Positions 1 through 10,765 of a DNA stretch of 64,000 nucleotides are shown here, piece after piece. Made by a program: the position numbers and the translations under genes. Source of the stretch: Favolaschia claudopus (taxonomy: Eukaryota; Basidiomycota; Agaricomycetes; Agaricales; Mycenaceae); contig JAWWNJ010000051.1 in the NCBI GenBank assembly GCA_037176885.1, positions 682,001 through 746,000 on the forward strand, written 5' to 3'. The notes under the pieces are model-generated. The model was not told where the DNA came from. It did no database searches and worked only from the letters and a program-made list of their open reading frames with translations. How positions within the stretch are numbered: the first letter of the stretch is position 1; each line of letters starts with the position of its first letter.

Positions 1-583
1 TTGGTATTCCTGTTCGTGAGCCTGCGAGTGGACATTCCACCGGGCGAGGTTGGGGGGTCAGGATAAGCCATGAGAGTCGTTGAAGAACGTCAGGAAAACG
101 GCGTGAGGGAGCGACAGGAAATATGTGAAGTGGTAGGCAGCACCAGCGCGCTGCAGCCTGCGCAACCACGAAGAGGATGGAAGGAGAGCAGAACAGAGAA
201 TACTATTGGATCTCGACCGCGGTCACGCAAGTCACTTTGTCACAGCGCTTCTTCTTGTCGGAGAGTAAGCACACCCAAGGACCTTCCATAAGGGGAAGGA
301 AGTTGATGGGTTCTTTATTCGGGCCGGCGCGGGCGGCGAGCACAACCCGACCATCCCCGAGGCCCCAGGCCACTTGATGACTTGATCCGCACTTGATCCA
401 CAGACGCGACGCCATGAGCTTGCCATGAGCAAGTCGCGTCGACGCGCGAGAATAAAAGACAAGGGCATAACACGAAGACAGGGCTGTCCGGACATCAGGA
501 AACCGGAATTCGCGAGATTTTGTGCACATAGAGCTCATGGCATGCTCCCAAACGCGTCGGAGGGCAGTCAGGAAGGCATAAGC
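1..583. other. Unassigned region left of the first transposon
   Basis: I could not identify a gene here. An open frame on the minus strand (538 to 203) reads as a Lys- and Cys-containing peptide with the stretch LPLMEGPWV, but it resembles no family I know and has no clear start context. The 16-bp motif CACCCAAGGACCTTCC at 272-287 recurs in inverted orientation at 956-971, so part of this DNA is duplicated on the far side of the small transposon. I regard the stretch as decayed gene or repeat sequence. Confidence 0.3.
575..583. repeat. Left target-site duplication of the 295-bp element
   Basis: GGCATAAGC, identical to 879-887, directly abuts the left terminal inverted repeat. It fixes the element boundary and shows that insertion was transposition, not a random palindrome. 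Confidence 0.85.
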
Positions 584-878
584 CTGTCTCGGTAACCCAG
601 CCGTTCATACGACATCATGATCCGCCTGACAGCGGAGATTCAAAACGTAGCGCAGAGATGTCGTATGAACGTCTGGGGCAATTCGATCGGCCGACCCCCC
701 ATCGAGTCACAAAGCGTGACATTTGGGTGAGGGTTTGACAGCGCCACGCGGGTGATGTGACTCGATGGGGGGTGTTGCTATACGAATTGCCCCAGACGTT
801 CCGGTGCCTTCTCTGCGTTATGTTTTGAAACTCCGCTGTCAGGCGGATCGCACCGGAACGTCTGGGTTACCGAGACAG
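584..878. mobile_element. Non-autonomous DNA transposon (MITE), 295 bp, three-hairpin fold
   Basis: The ends are perfect 17-bp terminal inverted repeats, CTGTCTCGGTAACCCAG at 584-600 and its reverse complement at 862-878. The nine bases GGCATAAGC occur directly outside both ends (575-583 and 879-887), a target-site duplication. Inside are three nested inverted repeats: 602-616 with 657-671, 671-685 plus 695-710 with 783-797 plus 757-772, and 798-808 with 850-860. The single strand could therefore fold as a cloverleaf closed by the terminal repeats. There is no coding capacity. A 9-bp duplication is typical of Mutator-like elements, but the family cannot be fixed from this copy alone. Confidence 0.9.
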
Positions 879-887
879 GGCATAAGC
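879..887. repeat. Right target-site duplication of the 295-bp element
   Basis: GGCATAAGC, a perfect copy of 575-583, directly abuts the right terminal inverted repeat. Lack of mutation between the two copies suggests a fairly recent insertion. Confidence 0.85.
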
Positions 888-1471
888 AAGCCGTAATAGG
901 CAGCAGGACGTGCAAGGGACGGAGATCAAGCGATCAAGCGGGACCTTCCCAAAAAGGAAGGTCCTTGGGTGGGCTTCAATTCCCTTCTTGTCTTCTTCCT
1001 CGGTATCACCACAACCAAGTTTGACTCATCGAGAAACAAGGCAACCACTCGACGGACTCGGACGCCCCATATTCTTTCTGCATTTTGTTCAAGTTCAGTC
1101 GATTGAATCTACCCTTGGATCTGGGCACCGAAGATTTGCTTGGCCTATGTTTCGACATTCGAGATCTCCATCATCTGCTTTTGCTGCGGGCACACAGCTT
1201 AAAAAAACGAGCAGACGCTCCGTACTGCACAAGTACGAAATCCATCTCGTGAAATTCCCATCCTTCCGAGAGGATGGGACTCATAGGAGCAACCTAAGCG
1301 CCCACAAGTTTACTGTCGTGGCAACATACGCGGTTGCTGCGATCGCTGTTCTCTTTCAAGGTATGAAATGCGGGGAAGATGCAGCAGACTGGTCCCCGCA
1401 CAAGGCAAATGAAGGTTGATAACATGGTATGGATACACTGTACAGAAACATAGATCCCCTCCGCTCAATCA
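888..1471. other. Unassigned region between transposon and DM9 gene
   Basis: Protein-like stretches occur in three different frames on the plus strand (for example LPKKEGPWV from about 945, a Leu-rich stretch near 1088-1200, and a hydrophobic one near 1318-1370), but they cannot be joined into a convincing gene. The inverted copy of the 272-287 motif lies at 956-971. This may be the remains of a gene. The last bases are the 3' flank of the DM9 gene. Confidence 0.25.
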
Positions 1472-2336
1472 TCAATGTTTCTGGATCTTCCAGCACCTTT
1501 ACACCGATCAGCGCTTCTCCATCGGTAAAAAATCAGGAAGGAGACGTACAGAATCTGGTAGTTGTTGCGGATAGCATGTTCACCGCCGCCAAAAGATACA
1601 TTGGCTGCACCACTGATAGATAGTGATTGGGTCAGAAATAGAAACAAAACAGATCCGTCGGAAACCTACAGATGGGTCCCTGTCTTTCCGGGAACGAGAA
1701 TTCCGTTCACCCTCGCGCAAGCGTGGTACAGCTTTTCGCGAATCGTCTCTTCGTACTAAGCGACGCGGGATGAGTCACGACAAGTTTAGTTTAGAGACAG
1801 AACATACCCCGCCTTCGATGGGAGTACGACCTTCAGGAATTCGTCCTTCTGAAGTCGTGACCCACTCCATGGTCAGCGGGTCAAACACTACAAGCATTCT
1901 CAGGTTATATCGCGCACAAGTGATGTTGCCTGCTAGCACTCACGCAACAAATCGTAGCGTCCTTGATGAGCCATCTCGCTGCCGCCATAAGGAACCATGC
2001 AGGGAGAGGGCAAATGGGGTGCAATCTTGCACGGATGAACTGACTTTTGCGATACCCCATCGTCGTGAGTGAAGATAGCAGACCCCACATAGACCGGTGA
2101 ACCATCTAGGTCAGTGAATGGCGCATTTCCTGCGCGCTCCAAGTCTTGCTTGGAGATTTCCTAGGGTGCCGGAATAAGAAAACTAGGCAAGTTTACTGCT
2201 TGAAAGAAAGACCGACAGAGCTGTTGAGTGCAAGTCTGAAGCCAGATGAAGGCATCTGCGCAGCTGAATAGGTGGGCGGAGGAGCAAAATGCTCCTGCGC
2301 AGCAAAATCGTTGTGAGAACCTTTCTCGTAGCTCAT
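1472..2336 (-). CDS. DM9 repeat (DUF3421, natterin-like lectin domain) protein
   Basis: The spliced protein starts with a short proline-rich part (PPPTYS) and then has two DM9-type repeats. The first reads SPVYVGSAIF ... PCKIAPHL ... MVPYGGSEM ... YDLL, the second VNGILVPGKTG ... ANVSFGGGEH ... NNYQIL. The spacing of YVG, PGK and YGGxEH followed by Y-x-x-L is the DM9 signature. DM9 domains in animals bind mannose-type sugars; the role in fungi is unknown, and nothing here indicates a toxin. The model needs introns near 2184-2240, 1894-1948, 1758-1808, 1620-1665 and 1524-1575. The start ATG (2334-2336) fits the exon frame, but the first intron (donor GTCGGT) is my inference. The gene sits between two non-autonomous transposons. 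Confidence 0.6.
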
Positions 2337-2463
2337 CTCAGCGATTCGGTAGGATCAACGAAGTTGGAGGGGAGGACAAGGAACAGCACGCGTCTATTCT
2401 TAGCGACTGATTGACAGTGTGGCAGTGCATACCGCACGGTGATTAGTTACGTAGTCAAGTTAC

Positions 2464-2980
2464 CAGTGTTCCTTCTTAAGGCCTTATTAAGGGCACCTCC
2501 GAAGGCTAAGGCCTTAAAGGCCTTAATAATGTTATTAAGGGCTCCATATTAAGGGGGGTTAGGATGAAAAATTCAAATTTTTCTAGCATTGGCAGGTGCA
2601 GTTTTCGGGGAGTTCCCAAACCGGTTTTGCTTCTTACGGGTTGCTGCAGCTGAGTTTCGGCTGAGATTGATGCTCATGGACCGACATGGCAGCGTATCAA
2701 TTGAATTGCTACTTCCATGGCAATGCAGGTCGCCGAGCGGAGGGCTTGCCCCATGTTCTGCTTCGGCAGATTCAACGGCACCCGGTATATTCGTTTCACA
2801 GTGCTGCGGCAGCTGCCAGCCTGCCACATCCCAGCTGCCGAGCCTGCCGAAGGCCGCTGAGAAGGTGACGTAATCCAAGGTAAGGCTTAATTAAGGGATC
2901 CAGCTCCATGTTAAGCCTTAGCATTAACTTGAAATTAAGGGTTAATTCATTCTAAGACTTAACCCTTAGGAGGAACACTG
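2464..2980. mobile_element. Non-autonomous hAT-like transposon, 517 bp
   Basis: The element begins CAGTGTTCCTTCTTAAGG and ends with the reverse complement of CAGTGTTCCTCCTAAGG, a near-perfect inverted repeat. The eight bases CAAGTTAC lie directly outside both ends (2456-2463 and 2981-2988). An 8-bp target-site duplication with ends CAG...CTG is diagnostic for the hAT superfamily. Subterminal zones (about 2475-2560 and 2880-2970) are dense in TTAAGG/CCTTAA words, which in hAT elements often serve as transposase-binding repeats. The central part (about 2570-2880) has open frames on both strands but nothing like a transposase, so it must be moved in trans. Confidence 0.88.
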
Positions 2981-3031
2981 CAAGTTACCGACTTTGTACC
3001 GACTCCCGCCCACAACATTACGACGCGGTCC

Positions 3032-6000
3032 TCACCGTCTGGGGGGCCCAGGTGGGAGCGGAACCTCTTCAAATCCCCAGTCACTCGAGTTGAGTGCCGG
3101 AAGACGAGCAGAAGACCTCTGCTTCCTCCTGGGAGCGATCGAGTCCACTTCTTCCAGAGAATCCAGAGACACAGCTTGAACCAGTCGTGCCAATGCACTG
3201 CCAGCGAATTTCAGAAACATCAAAGATATCGAGTCAGACCAGCTCACTGAATTTCAGAACTTCGTTCCTGGCTCCATGTCTTACACTCATTTTTGAAGTC
3301 TATGAAGATTTGTGCGAGATCGTTGTAAAACTGTCTTATTTCAGTTCACCGCCAGACGACATTGGAACAGACCGACCTGTATTCCCTCGTTAAGATTCTT
3401 TATAATCTCTCGATATTTCTGATAACTCAGATCGAGTGCTCGCAGTGCGTTTTCGCGTGCCTTGAGAGACGGATCCTCTTTACGACTCTCCAAGAATTGT
3501 TCGTTCCGGCGCTGTTGACTAGATCTTGAGAGATTAAAACCATGAAAAGTGATAAACTTACCTCAATAGTGGCAAGAAGCTCTGCCTGCTTGCTCTCACC
3601 TTTATTGATCTCTTCCAAAAATTTGTCGTACTTAGCCAACTCTCGGTCAGAAACGTCTTCGAACATCTCCGGCTTCACCTCCGCCAACTTTTCTAACCCC
3701 GCAGCCGCGGTCAATACCCGCGGGTAGATATCGTCGGCATCAGCGAGATTCTGGGCTCGCCTGGCAAACTCCTGTAACTCTCTGTGAAGTGAGTCTAGGG
3801 CTTCCAGAGCCACCCGAAGCGCGCGCGAGTGTTTCAGCGCCTCAGCAGCTTCAGCACTTGACCTGCTGGAAGATGATAGAGCTGCGGAAGGAACGGCGGC
3901 TTCCAGATCCTCCTTGAAAGCGGTCAGCCTAGAATCAGCCAGGCAACATTGTGGCTTACTTGATCAGCCGTCAATTGAACGATGTTACTTTCCCATTCAT
4001 CCCATTTCAGTCGAACTGCCTCATCACTTGCAGATGCTCGCATTACGATATCTCGATACCGTCGCTCTTTCTCAACAAGTTCTATGTTTGCTTCATGCGA
4101 TGGTGGCCTATCGAATTGCGCGTCTTTGCGCATGGCCTCGTCTTCTGACGCTTCGTTGTCCAGAATATCCATGGCCTGCCCGACATCAAGATCCATGCTC
4201 GATCATTCGCAGATCATAGTGTCACTTGCCTCGTCAAGGATAGCAATATCTTGTTGTCCCAGGCGCTGTACATCAGCAATTGCAGCTTCGATCTTGGCGG
4301 GACCGTCCTCAAGACGAACTTGTTCAGCCTTCTGTAAAAGACTAGGTGGAAGTCCCGCGGAACGTTCCAACGCTTCAAGCGACGAGGGTAAATTAAGCTG
4401 ACGCAAGGCCCCATCTGCCTCGTCTTTAAGTCGCTGTGCAGCATCGACTATCCTGTCTTGAACGAGGTTTTGCTTTCGATCATTGTATATATCTGAACAG
4501 TGTAAAAAGCCAGCCTACGATGCAGAGTAATTGGGAGCGGTGACCCACTGATGGCTTCTTGAGCTCCCCAACTGATCAATTCAGTGAATATGGGGCCGTC
4601 TGCACCAATGACACTGTCAGGATTAATCAACCCTGGAACCACAGTGAGCTTGGCTATCGCTGAATGTTGAATTGGCGGAAGGGCAGAGACAGAAGGGATG
4701 TCATCGTGATAGATGAGATCATTGTCCCGTTCTGCGCGCGCATAGTCCTTTTGCAGTGTGTCGAGCAGGGACTACACGCAATCAGTCGTCGTGAAGTAGC
4801 TGTTGATCAAGAACTATACCTGGACGTCTTGTAGAACAGCAGGTGCAACCTTACCACGCCGAGCTAACTCGTATGCGCGCTTGGATGCAACGCGTGCTTG
4901 CTCAAGGCGGGCTAATTCAACTCCATAACTATATAAACCGTCAGTGAAACCTAGGGGGGGAAATTCTCAGATAACGAACTTGCTCGCTTCGAGCTCGGCA
5001 AGACTCTGACGGTATTGAGAAACGGCTTCGAAATGGTATTGTTTGGCTTCCCAGTGGGACAACCAGCTCTGTAACTTATGAAGACTGCACTCTGTGCTGA
5101 GATCTTGTAAAATGGCTCACGGACGGGAAAAGTTGTTGGATAGAAGTCTCTGCCTCTCGAATGGTGGTGATAGCTGACCGATATAACGCGGCAGTCTAGG
5201 TATTTGGTCAGGAATGCATAAGAGAACAAACTGCTTGCACTAAACATGGGCGGCCAATTTTGCTAACAATGGGTTCTTATAATTGCCTAGACAGAACGGC
5301 ATGAGGAAACAACAATGTGGAAATGCAGGCAACGCACTGACTTAGCCTAGCGTTTTGCCACCAGCATTCTTGGGCTTGAGCGAGCATAAGCCACTCAAGA
5401 CCCTGTACAAAGAGAAGGGAAAGATCCAGAGGTATTTCCTCGTCGCCGGGCCCGAGAACCAGTTTCGGTAAAGCCGAGGTTCGCAGATATGAAAGCGTGC
5501 CTGCGGCTGCCTAGAAACAGCTCAAGGATGAAATCAAAGTCGAAGACGAGTGGGATGGACCTGATAATTCGGAATGGCACGCTTGATTCCGTCGGATGTA
5601 GAGCGGTCCTCAGATGCGGCCAATTGAGAATACAATGCTGCGAGATTGAAAAGGACGGCAACGCGTTCAAATGCCACATTTCTTAACGATATGGGGAGAC
5701 TCGTTGGTGTAAATGCAGGTGCGTAGGCGAACTCTACTCCTATCTAAGAGCCTGGTCAATATCGGACTCACGAGCAGGTCTACACGGGAACTCACATCGG
5801 TCGGCAGTTTAGCCAACACGGACAACAGTTGTGCGTGATAACTTCGAAAGATATGCTAAGAATGCCTTCGATTGACCAGCATAATGTGGCCGGCAGACCT
5901 TAGGGTGGTGTTCACGCGATCAACATGGACCACTCCGCCAACACCGTCTTTGCGGAGGGTGAGCCACTTGTTGATATCGTTCTTGAATGCGTCAGGATGG

Positions 6001-6092
6001 ACAGAGCCGTTAGCTAGAAGATAGTTGCGGAGAGGTTCCTTCAAATCGATGCTATATGTCTTCTTGAACGGAATAGCTAATAGATTAGACAT
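3032..6092 (-). CDS. RIM20: pH-response regulator PalA/Rim20 (BRO1 domain, ALIX family)
   Basis: This is the scaffold that binds ESCRT-III (Vps32/Snf7) at endosomes and the Rim101/PacC factor during alkaline-pH signalling. The N-terminus MSNLLAIPFKKTYSIDL, followed by INKWLTLRKD and the helix FERVAVLFNLAALYSQLA, is the BRO1 domain. Further BRO1 signatures are GLEWLMLAQAQECWW and VVPGLINPDSVIGADGP. The V domain follows: LPSSLEALERSAGLPPSLL, EDGPAKIEAAIADVQRL, ILDNEASEDEAMR, then coiled coil to FYNDLAQIFIDFKNECKTW. The C-terminus is proline-rich (PLPPGPPRR). About ten short introns. The last intron (GTGAGC ... GCAG) is inferred; without it the protein would end about 50 residues earlier. The gene is divergent from ORC1 with only 81 bp between start codons. 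Confidence 0.92.
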
Positions 6093-6173
6093 GGTAGTTG
6101 CTGAAAGAAGGTATAGAGTGACGTCACGCGTTGCCGACGCGTGTGTGACAATTGCAACTTGTCTTCACCCTCC
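6093..6173. promoter_or_regulatory. Compact bidirectional promoter RIM20/ORC1
   Basis: Only 81 bp separate the divergent start codons, so both 5' leaders and core promoters must share this stretch or extend into the opposite gene. It contains TGACGTCACG at about 6119-6128, a palindromic CRE/ATF-type site (TGACGTCA), and ACGCGT-like words (GACGCGT near 6137-6143) that resemble the MluI cell-cycle box used by MBF/DSC1 for replication genes such as ORC1. The sites are visible; their use is inference. Confidence 0.5.
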
Positions 6174-8996
6174 ATGTCCGACGCGCTCAAGACCCCGACA
6201 CGGCGCTCCAAGCGCGGCCAACCGATAGCCGTTGCCTCAAAGGTCGCAGTTGAACAGACATGGGTCGGCGTTCCGATTCACGAGCGACCCGTCAAACCTG
6301 AACTCGATATGCTTCCCGAAAATTTCGCGGTCTGGCAAGAAGAGTCGGAGGACGAACGACGGAACTACAAGGCTGTATTCTACTCTGCTTTGCAGAGAAA
6401 ACAACGCGCGGATTCGCCTGTTTTCTGTGTCGGGGAAACTGTCGCAATCAGGACTGAAGCCATCTATAAACGCGACAAGATACCAAGTATCGCTGTGATT
6501 GTGGCCATGTGGGAACTGGTTCCGGAAAGCGGAGAAGCGCAGGAAGATACCACAGATGACGAGATCGCAGGGAGGATGATGGTCCGTATTCACTGGTTCC
6601 TCAGACCTACAGAGCTTCCCACTATTGGAGTTAAGCGAAATCATCTCGAGGCGAGTTCTTCCCTTACTTTCAAGCTGACGTTTGGACTGAACTGTACCCA
6701 GAATGAAGTATACTATTCTTTGGATTCCGCCGTCGTTTTCGATTCGACTGCCATTATGTCCAGGTGTGAAGTGACCGATGAAGTGTCCACCTCGCAAAAC
6801 CCCAGATCCTCGAAAACCCAGCCCAAAAACCGCTGGGTATACGCAAACGAGCAGGAAAAGCTCGGTCCGTTTTACTGTCGTGTGGCCGTAAACTCCCGTC
6901 GCGGTCTATACTATGATTTCAACTGGTCATCACTTCGCAACGAGGCACTCCGCGAAGAAGACGATCCCTTTGGCTCTGGAGATAGGTGGAACATTGACCC
7001 CGTTGAGACCCGTCAAGGCCTGCCACCACGCAAGAAACAGAAACGAGAGCCGTCGGAGGAGCCCAACCGCGATTTGCGCAAGCGGGTCAAAAGATTGGCC
7101 GTCTCAGCTTTCAAGTCAGAAAAAGAAAAAGAAGATCTGAGCGACGCCGAGTATGTCCAGGCGGAAGCCAGTGACGACGAAGACAGCGAAGACGACCATC
7201 TGCCGACCATGGACGATGATCACAGCTCGCCGCCCGCTTCCGACGCCGAGACAGAGGTTAACGAACCTAAAACCCCATCCAAGCGGAAGCGTGGTCGGCC
7301 CAAAGCTCATCCCACTCCACATTCAAAAGCGGCTCTTGCCCGTCGAGCCAAGGGCGCCGGATCGGCCTCCCCTCGAAAGCGTGCTAGACTCGCTGTTCGT
7401 TCAAATAACCCGACCTTGGGTCATGGCTCCATGGAGCATTTGCCACAAGACCCATGGCTTCGCGCGATGCATGTTCTTCATGTGGGGAGTAGACCGGATG
7501 CTCTGCCGTGTCGCGAAGATGAGTTTGGTCGGGTGTTGGGTGCGGTGAGCGACCTTCTGGAAGAGGGTAGCGGCGGCTGCGTTTGTGCGTTCAGTGATTC
7601 TCGTTGGAACTGGAACTAATTGTCGTTGTTGAAGACATTTCTGGTGTCCCAGGGACGGGCAAGACCGCAACTGTGCACGCCGTCATTCGAGAGCTCAAAC
7701 GGATGGCGGAATGTAGCGTAAGTGAGTTCTGTAAATCATTGACTGCTTGTCTAACACGAGCATGCCAGGAAATGAACCCGTTCACATATGTGGAGATCAA
7801 CGGTTTGCGAATACCGGAACCTACAGCTGCCTACAGTCTACTATGGGAGGCTGTCTCTGGCCACGACGTCGCTAAAGAGGGACATCTACGGATCGCAGCC
7901 AAGGAGAGCCTGAAAGCACTCACGGCACATTTTAGTGGAGGCGGGGGACGCGGTCCTGGCGGACATGCTTGGTATGTTGAGCAAGTTCTTCTGTCATTGT
8001 GTTTTTCATGATCGTTGCCTTGCTCAGCGTTGTTTTAATGGACGAGCTCGACCAGCTTATGACTGCAAAACAAGACGTTGTATACAACTTTTTCAATTGG
8101 CCAACTTTGGCTGACAGTAAGCTTGTGGTGCTTGCGGTGGCCAACACAATGGATCTCCCGGAGCGAGCAATGACTGGTCGTGTACGAAGCCGACTGGGTA
8201 TGTTTAAACCTAACTTCCGAACGCACTTGACCCATTCCTGGCGCAGGGATGACTCGAATCAATTTCCAACCGTACACGGCAAATCAGCTTCAGTCTATTG
8301 TCGAAGCCCGAATTGCGAGCGCGAGGGAGGGACAACCAGATGACACACCTAAAGTACTCGAACCCGATGCTATAAAACTCACTTCCAAGAAAGTCAGCAG
8401 CATCAGTGGGGATGCAAGACGAATCCTGGACATCTGCAGGTCTGTCCAAATATCTTTATTCCGCGATGTTATGCTGAACACTACCGCAGGCGAGCAGTCG
8501 AACTTGTACACCCGGAACGCCGAATGGCACTGATCAGGGATGTAAACGAGGTAACGAAGCAGATGCAAAATAGTCCCATAGCGGCATATCTGCGCGATTG
8601 CAGCTTTCACGAACGGATGGTTCTTGTCTCGCTGATCAAATGTATCAAACGCGAGGGTGTAGAGGAGATAAAATGGGGAGATGTTCGTGTCTAATCTTTT
8701 AACACTCTCATGATCATATGGACAACATTTCCAAGGTGGTTCGCCAACACTCAACTTATGTGAAAGTTCTGGAGGACCCCGACGTTTCACAGCTTCGTAT
8801 GCCGACTCCAAAGGAGCTGACGCTCGTCCTTGACTCTCTGGTTGCTGCTCGTGCACTGCTGATGGAAGTAGGAGCGGCTGCCTCAAAGAAAGCGGAGGAT
8901 GAGCGGAAGATTTTGCTCAATCTCGAACAAGGTGAAGTGGAAAGGGTTTTGGGCGAAGTTGGTGGGCAGAGCTGGCGAAATATCCTCTCAAATTAG
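6174..8996 (+). CDS. ORC1: Origin recognition complex subunit 1
   Basis: Largest ORC subunit and replication-origin ATPase, about 830 residues. The N-terminal part is a BAH domain (PVFCVGETVAIRTEA ... IAVIVAMWELV ... MMVRIHWFLRPTELP). A long acidic and basic linker follows (EDSEDD, then PSKRKRGRPKAHP, an AT-hook-like GRP core that may also serve as NLS). The AAA+ domain has Walker A GVPGTGKT, Walker B VVLMDELDQL, sensor-1 VLAVANTMDLPER, and the sensor-2 region ISGDARRILDICRRA. A winged-helix end (ERMVLVSLIKCIKREG ... VVRQHSTYV) completes the protein. I chose the ATG at 6174 because it is the first in frame. About six introns; the Walker A exon joins at 7585-7634. Confidence 0.97.
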
Positions 8997-9421
8997 GACT
9001 TGTGTATGCACCTGTTCCCCTTAGTTTTCATCAGCGTGGTTGTATTCATATAATTTTAGCGATTACCGTCGAAGCTCTCCCCAGTCGGACTTGCGACTCA
9101 TTTAAACCTCAGGATAATTCTCTTTCGAGTGTAACATTGCCTCACATCACATCATTACTGGCGCGTCTCTCGACCTCGGGTACTCCTACTCCGTGCGTCC
9201 AAGTCCCATGAGCGCGCTGCAGTGACGTACGTCCCCGACCGCATCACCGCGCGGGCGTTGTCAATGTGAGCCGAACAACGCCGAAGCCACACTCTAGAAG
9301 ACCCTTCATGCCTTCACGGTGTTCAATGCGGGTTTTCGGGGTGTTACACTACGTAAATGACCCTTCAAGACAGTCCAAACTGTAACCCACCACTGCCAAC
9401 GCATCTGGTTGTCGCTGGAAG
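8997..9421. other. Intergenic, ORC1 to paraoxonase-like gene
   Basis: About 425 bp of tandem (+/+) intergenic DNA holding the ORC1 3' flank and the promoter of the next gene. I see no RNA gene or conserved frame in it. Confidence 0.5.
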
Positions 9422-10655
9422 ATGAAAGTCTTGCCTGCACTCGCGGTTCTGGGTCTGGTAGGTCAATTGTGAGCATAACACTTTTAGATCCCTCATGGCA
9501 CATTAGAGCATATTCGTATGGAACCGTCGTCGTCCGGGGAGCTTCATGTTCAAAAGGGACCTACCCGCAGCTTTCTATGCACACGGAGACGCTCGAAGCC
9601 AATGCGAGGTGAAGCATGCCCCAGGCTTGAATTCTTGCGAGGACGCGGCCTTCTGGGATATACACGATAAAGCGACGAATTCCACACAACAGGTGGTGCT
9701 CATAACTTGTGACCCTGGTCGCGTCGATTGGAATACTGTTATGGGCCCTCTCCGTAATCCTGACCCTCACGGAGGCCTATGGTTGCTCGCCACGGCCAAG
9801 GACTCTGTTCCCCACCGCATCACCTTCGAGAATTATCCTGCCAACCACGATTTCCATCCGCTCGGCATCGCCATATCGTCTTTTGACGGTGATACACCAA
9901 GTAACTTGTTCATCGTGAACCATGCTCGTAAGAGAACGGTCATTGAACAGTTTACCATGTCCCCTGCATCCCTCGTGGCGACCCATGTTCGAACGCTATC
10001 TTCACCATACTTCATTTCACCCAACTCGATTTCCTTGACCTCTTCGTCGTCCTTCTATGTCTCGAACGATCATTTTATGACTCGTCGACTGCCTTGGGGA
10101 TTGGGCAATGTTCTTCCCGTCATTGAGACGTTTCTTACCCTGCCTTTGGGTTATGTCTCGCATATAACTCTAGACCCCGCCCCCACAGCGCCCAAACCTA
10201 TCCTCGAGCACAAATTTGCCGCGCTGTTCCTCCCTTTCGCCAATGGCGTGTCCATCTCCCCTGATGGTCTCCGAGTCGCTATCGCGTCCTCGACTCCTGC
10301 CAATGTCCACATATACTCCCGCAATCCGACCAACAACGTGCTCAAATATGACAAGCCCATCCCTGTGCAGTTCCACCCCGATAATTTAGATTTTGATGCA
10401 ACGGGGACGCTCATTATATCTGGTCATCCCCATTTCTTCTCCTTGGCCAAGATGAAAGAAGATCCCGCGAAATTGCGAGCGCCCAGCTGGGTTTCCGCCC
10501 TTGACGTCGCCACCGACGAGGTGCAGACCCTTTTTCAGAGTGACGGGACGTACTTCTCGTCCTCCACAACGGGTTTGCGCGATTCAAAAACGAATTCGCT
10601 TTATGTTTTAGGATTGTATGAGTCTGGAGTTCTCGTCTGTCGTGAAGGTGAATAG
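9422..10655 (+). CDS. Paraoxonase/arylesterase-like six-bladed propeller (putative lactonase)
   Basis: Spliced length is about 394 residues (one intron, 9458-9506). The first 17 residues are hydrophobic (MKVLPALAVLGLSIFVW) and basic residues follow, so the protein is probably a signal-anchored type II membrane or secretory protein. Similarity to animal PON1 is visible at CED near the start (Ca2+ ligands), FHPLGIAISSF, LFIVNHARKRT, SFYVSNDHFM, FANGVSISPDG and PVQFHPDNLDF. These include the Asn/Asp calcium ligands and the NDH motif with the catalytic His of the family. PON enzymes hydrolyse lactones and aryl esters; the substrate here cannot be told from sequence. Confidence 0.85.
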
Positions 10656-10765
10656 ATCCAAAATAGTTTGTGTACAAATGCGAACGAGGCGAAAGAGGTC
10701 TACATACATCCAGTACAGTATAATAAGATCTTGATTGAAGACACGTAGGATCCCAGTAGTGGATG

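Noticed and set aside
1623..2072. Plus-strand 149-residue frame
   Set aside because: It is antisense to the DM9 gene, whose spliced reading has clear repeats.
6141..6173. Upstream extension of ORC1
   Set aside because: The codon at 6141 is GTG; the first in-frame ATG is at 6174.
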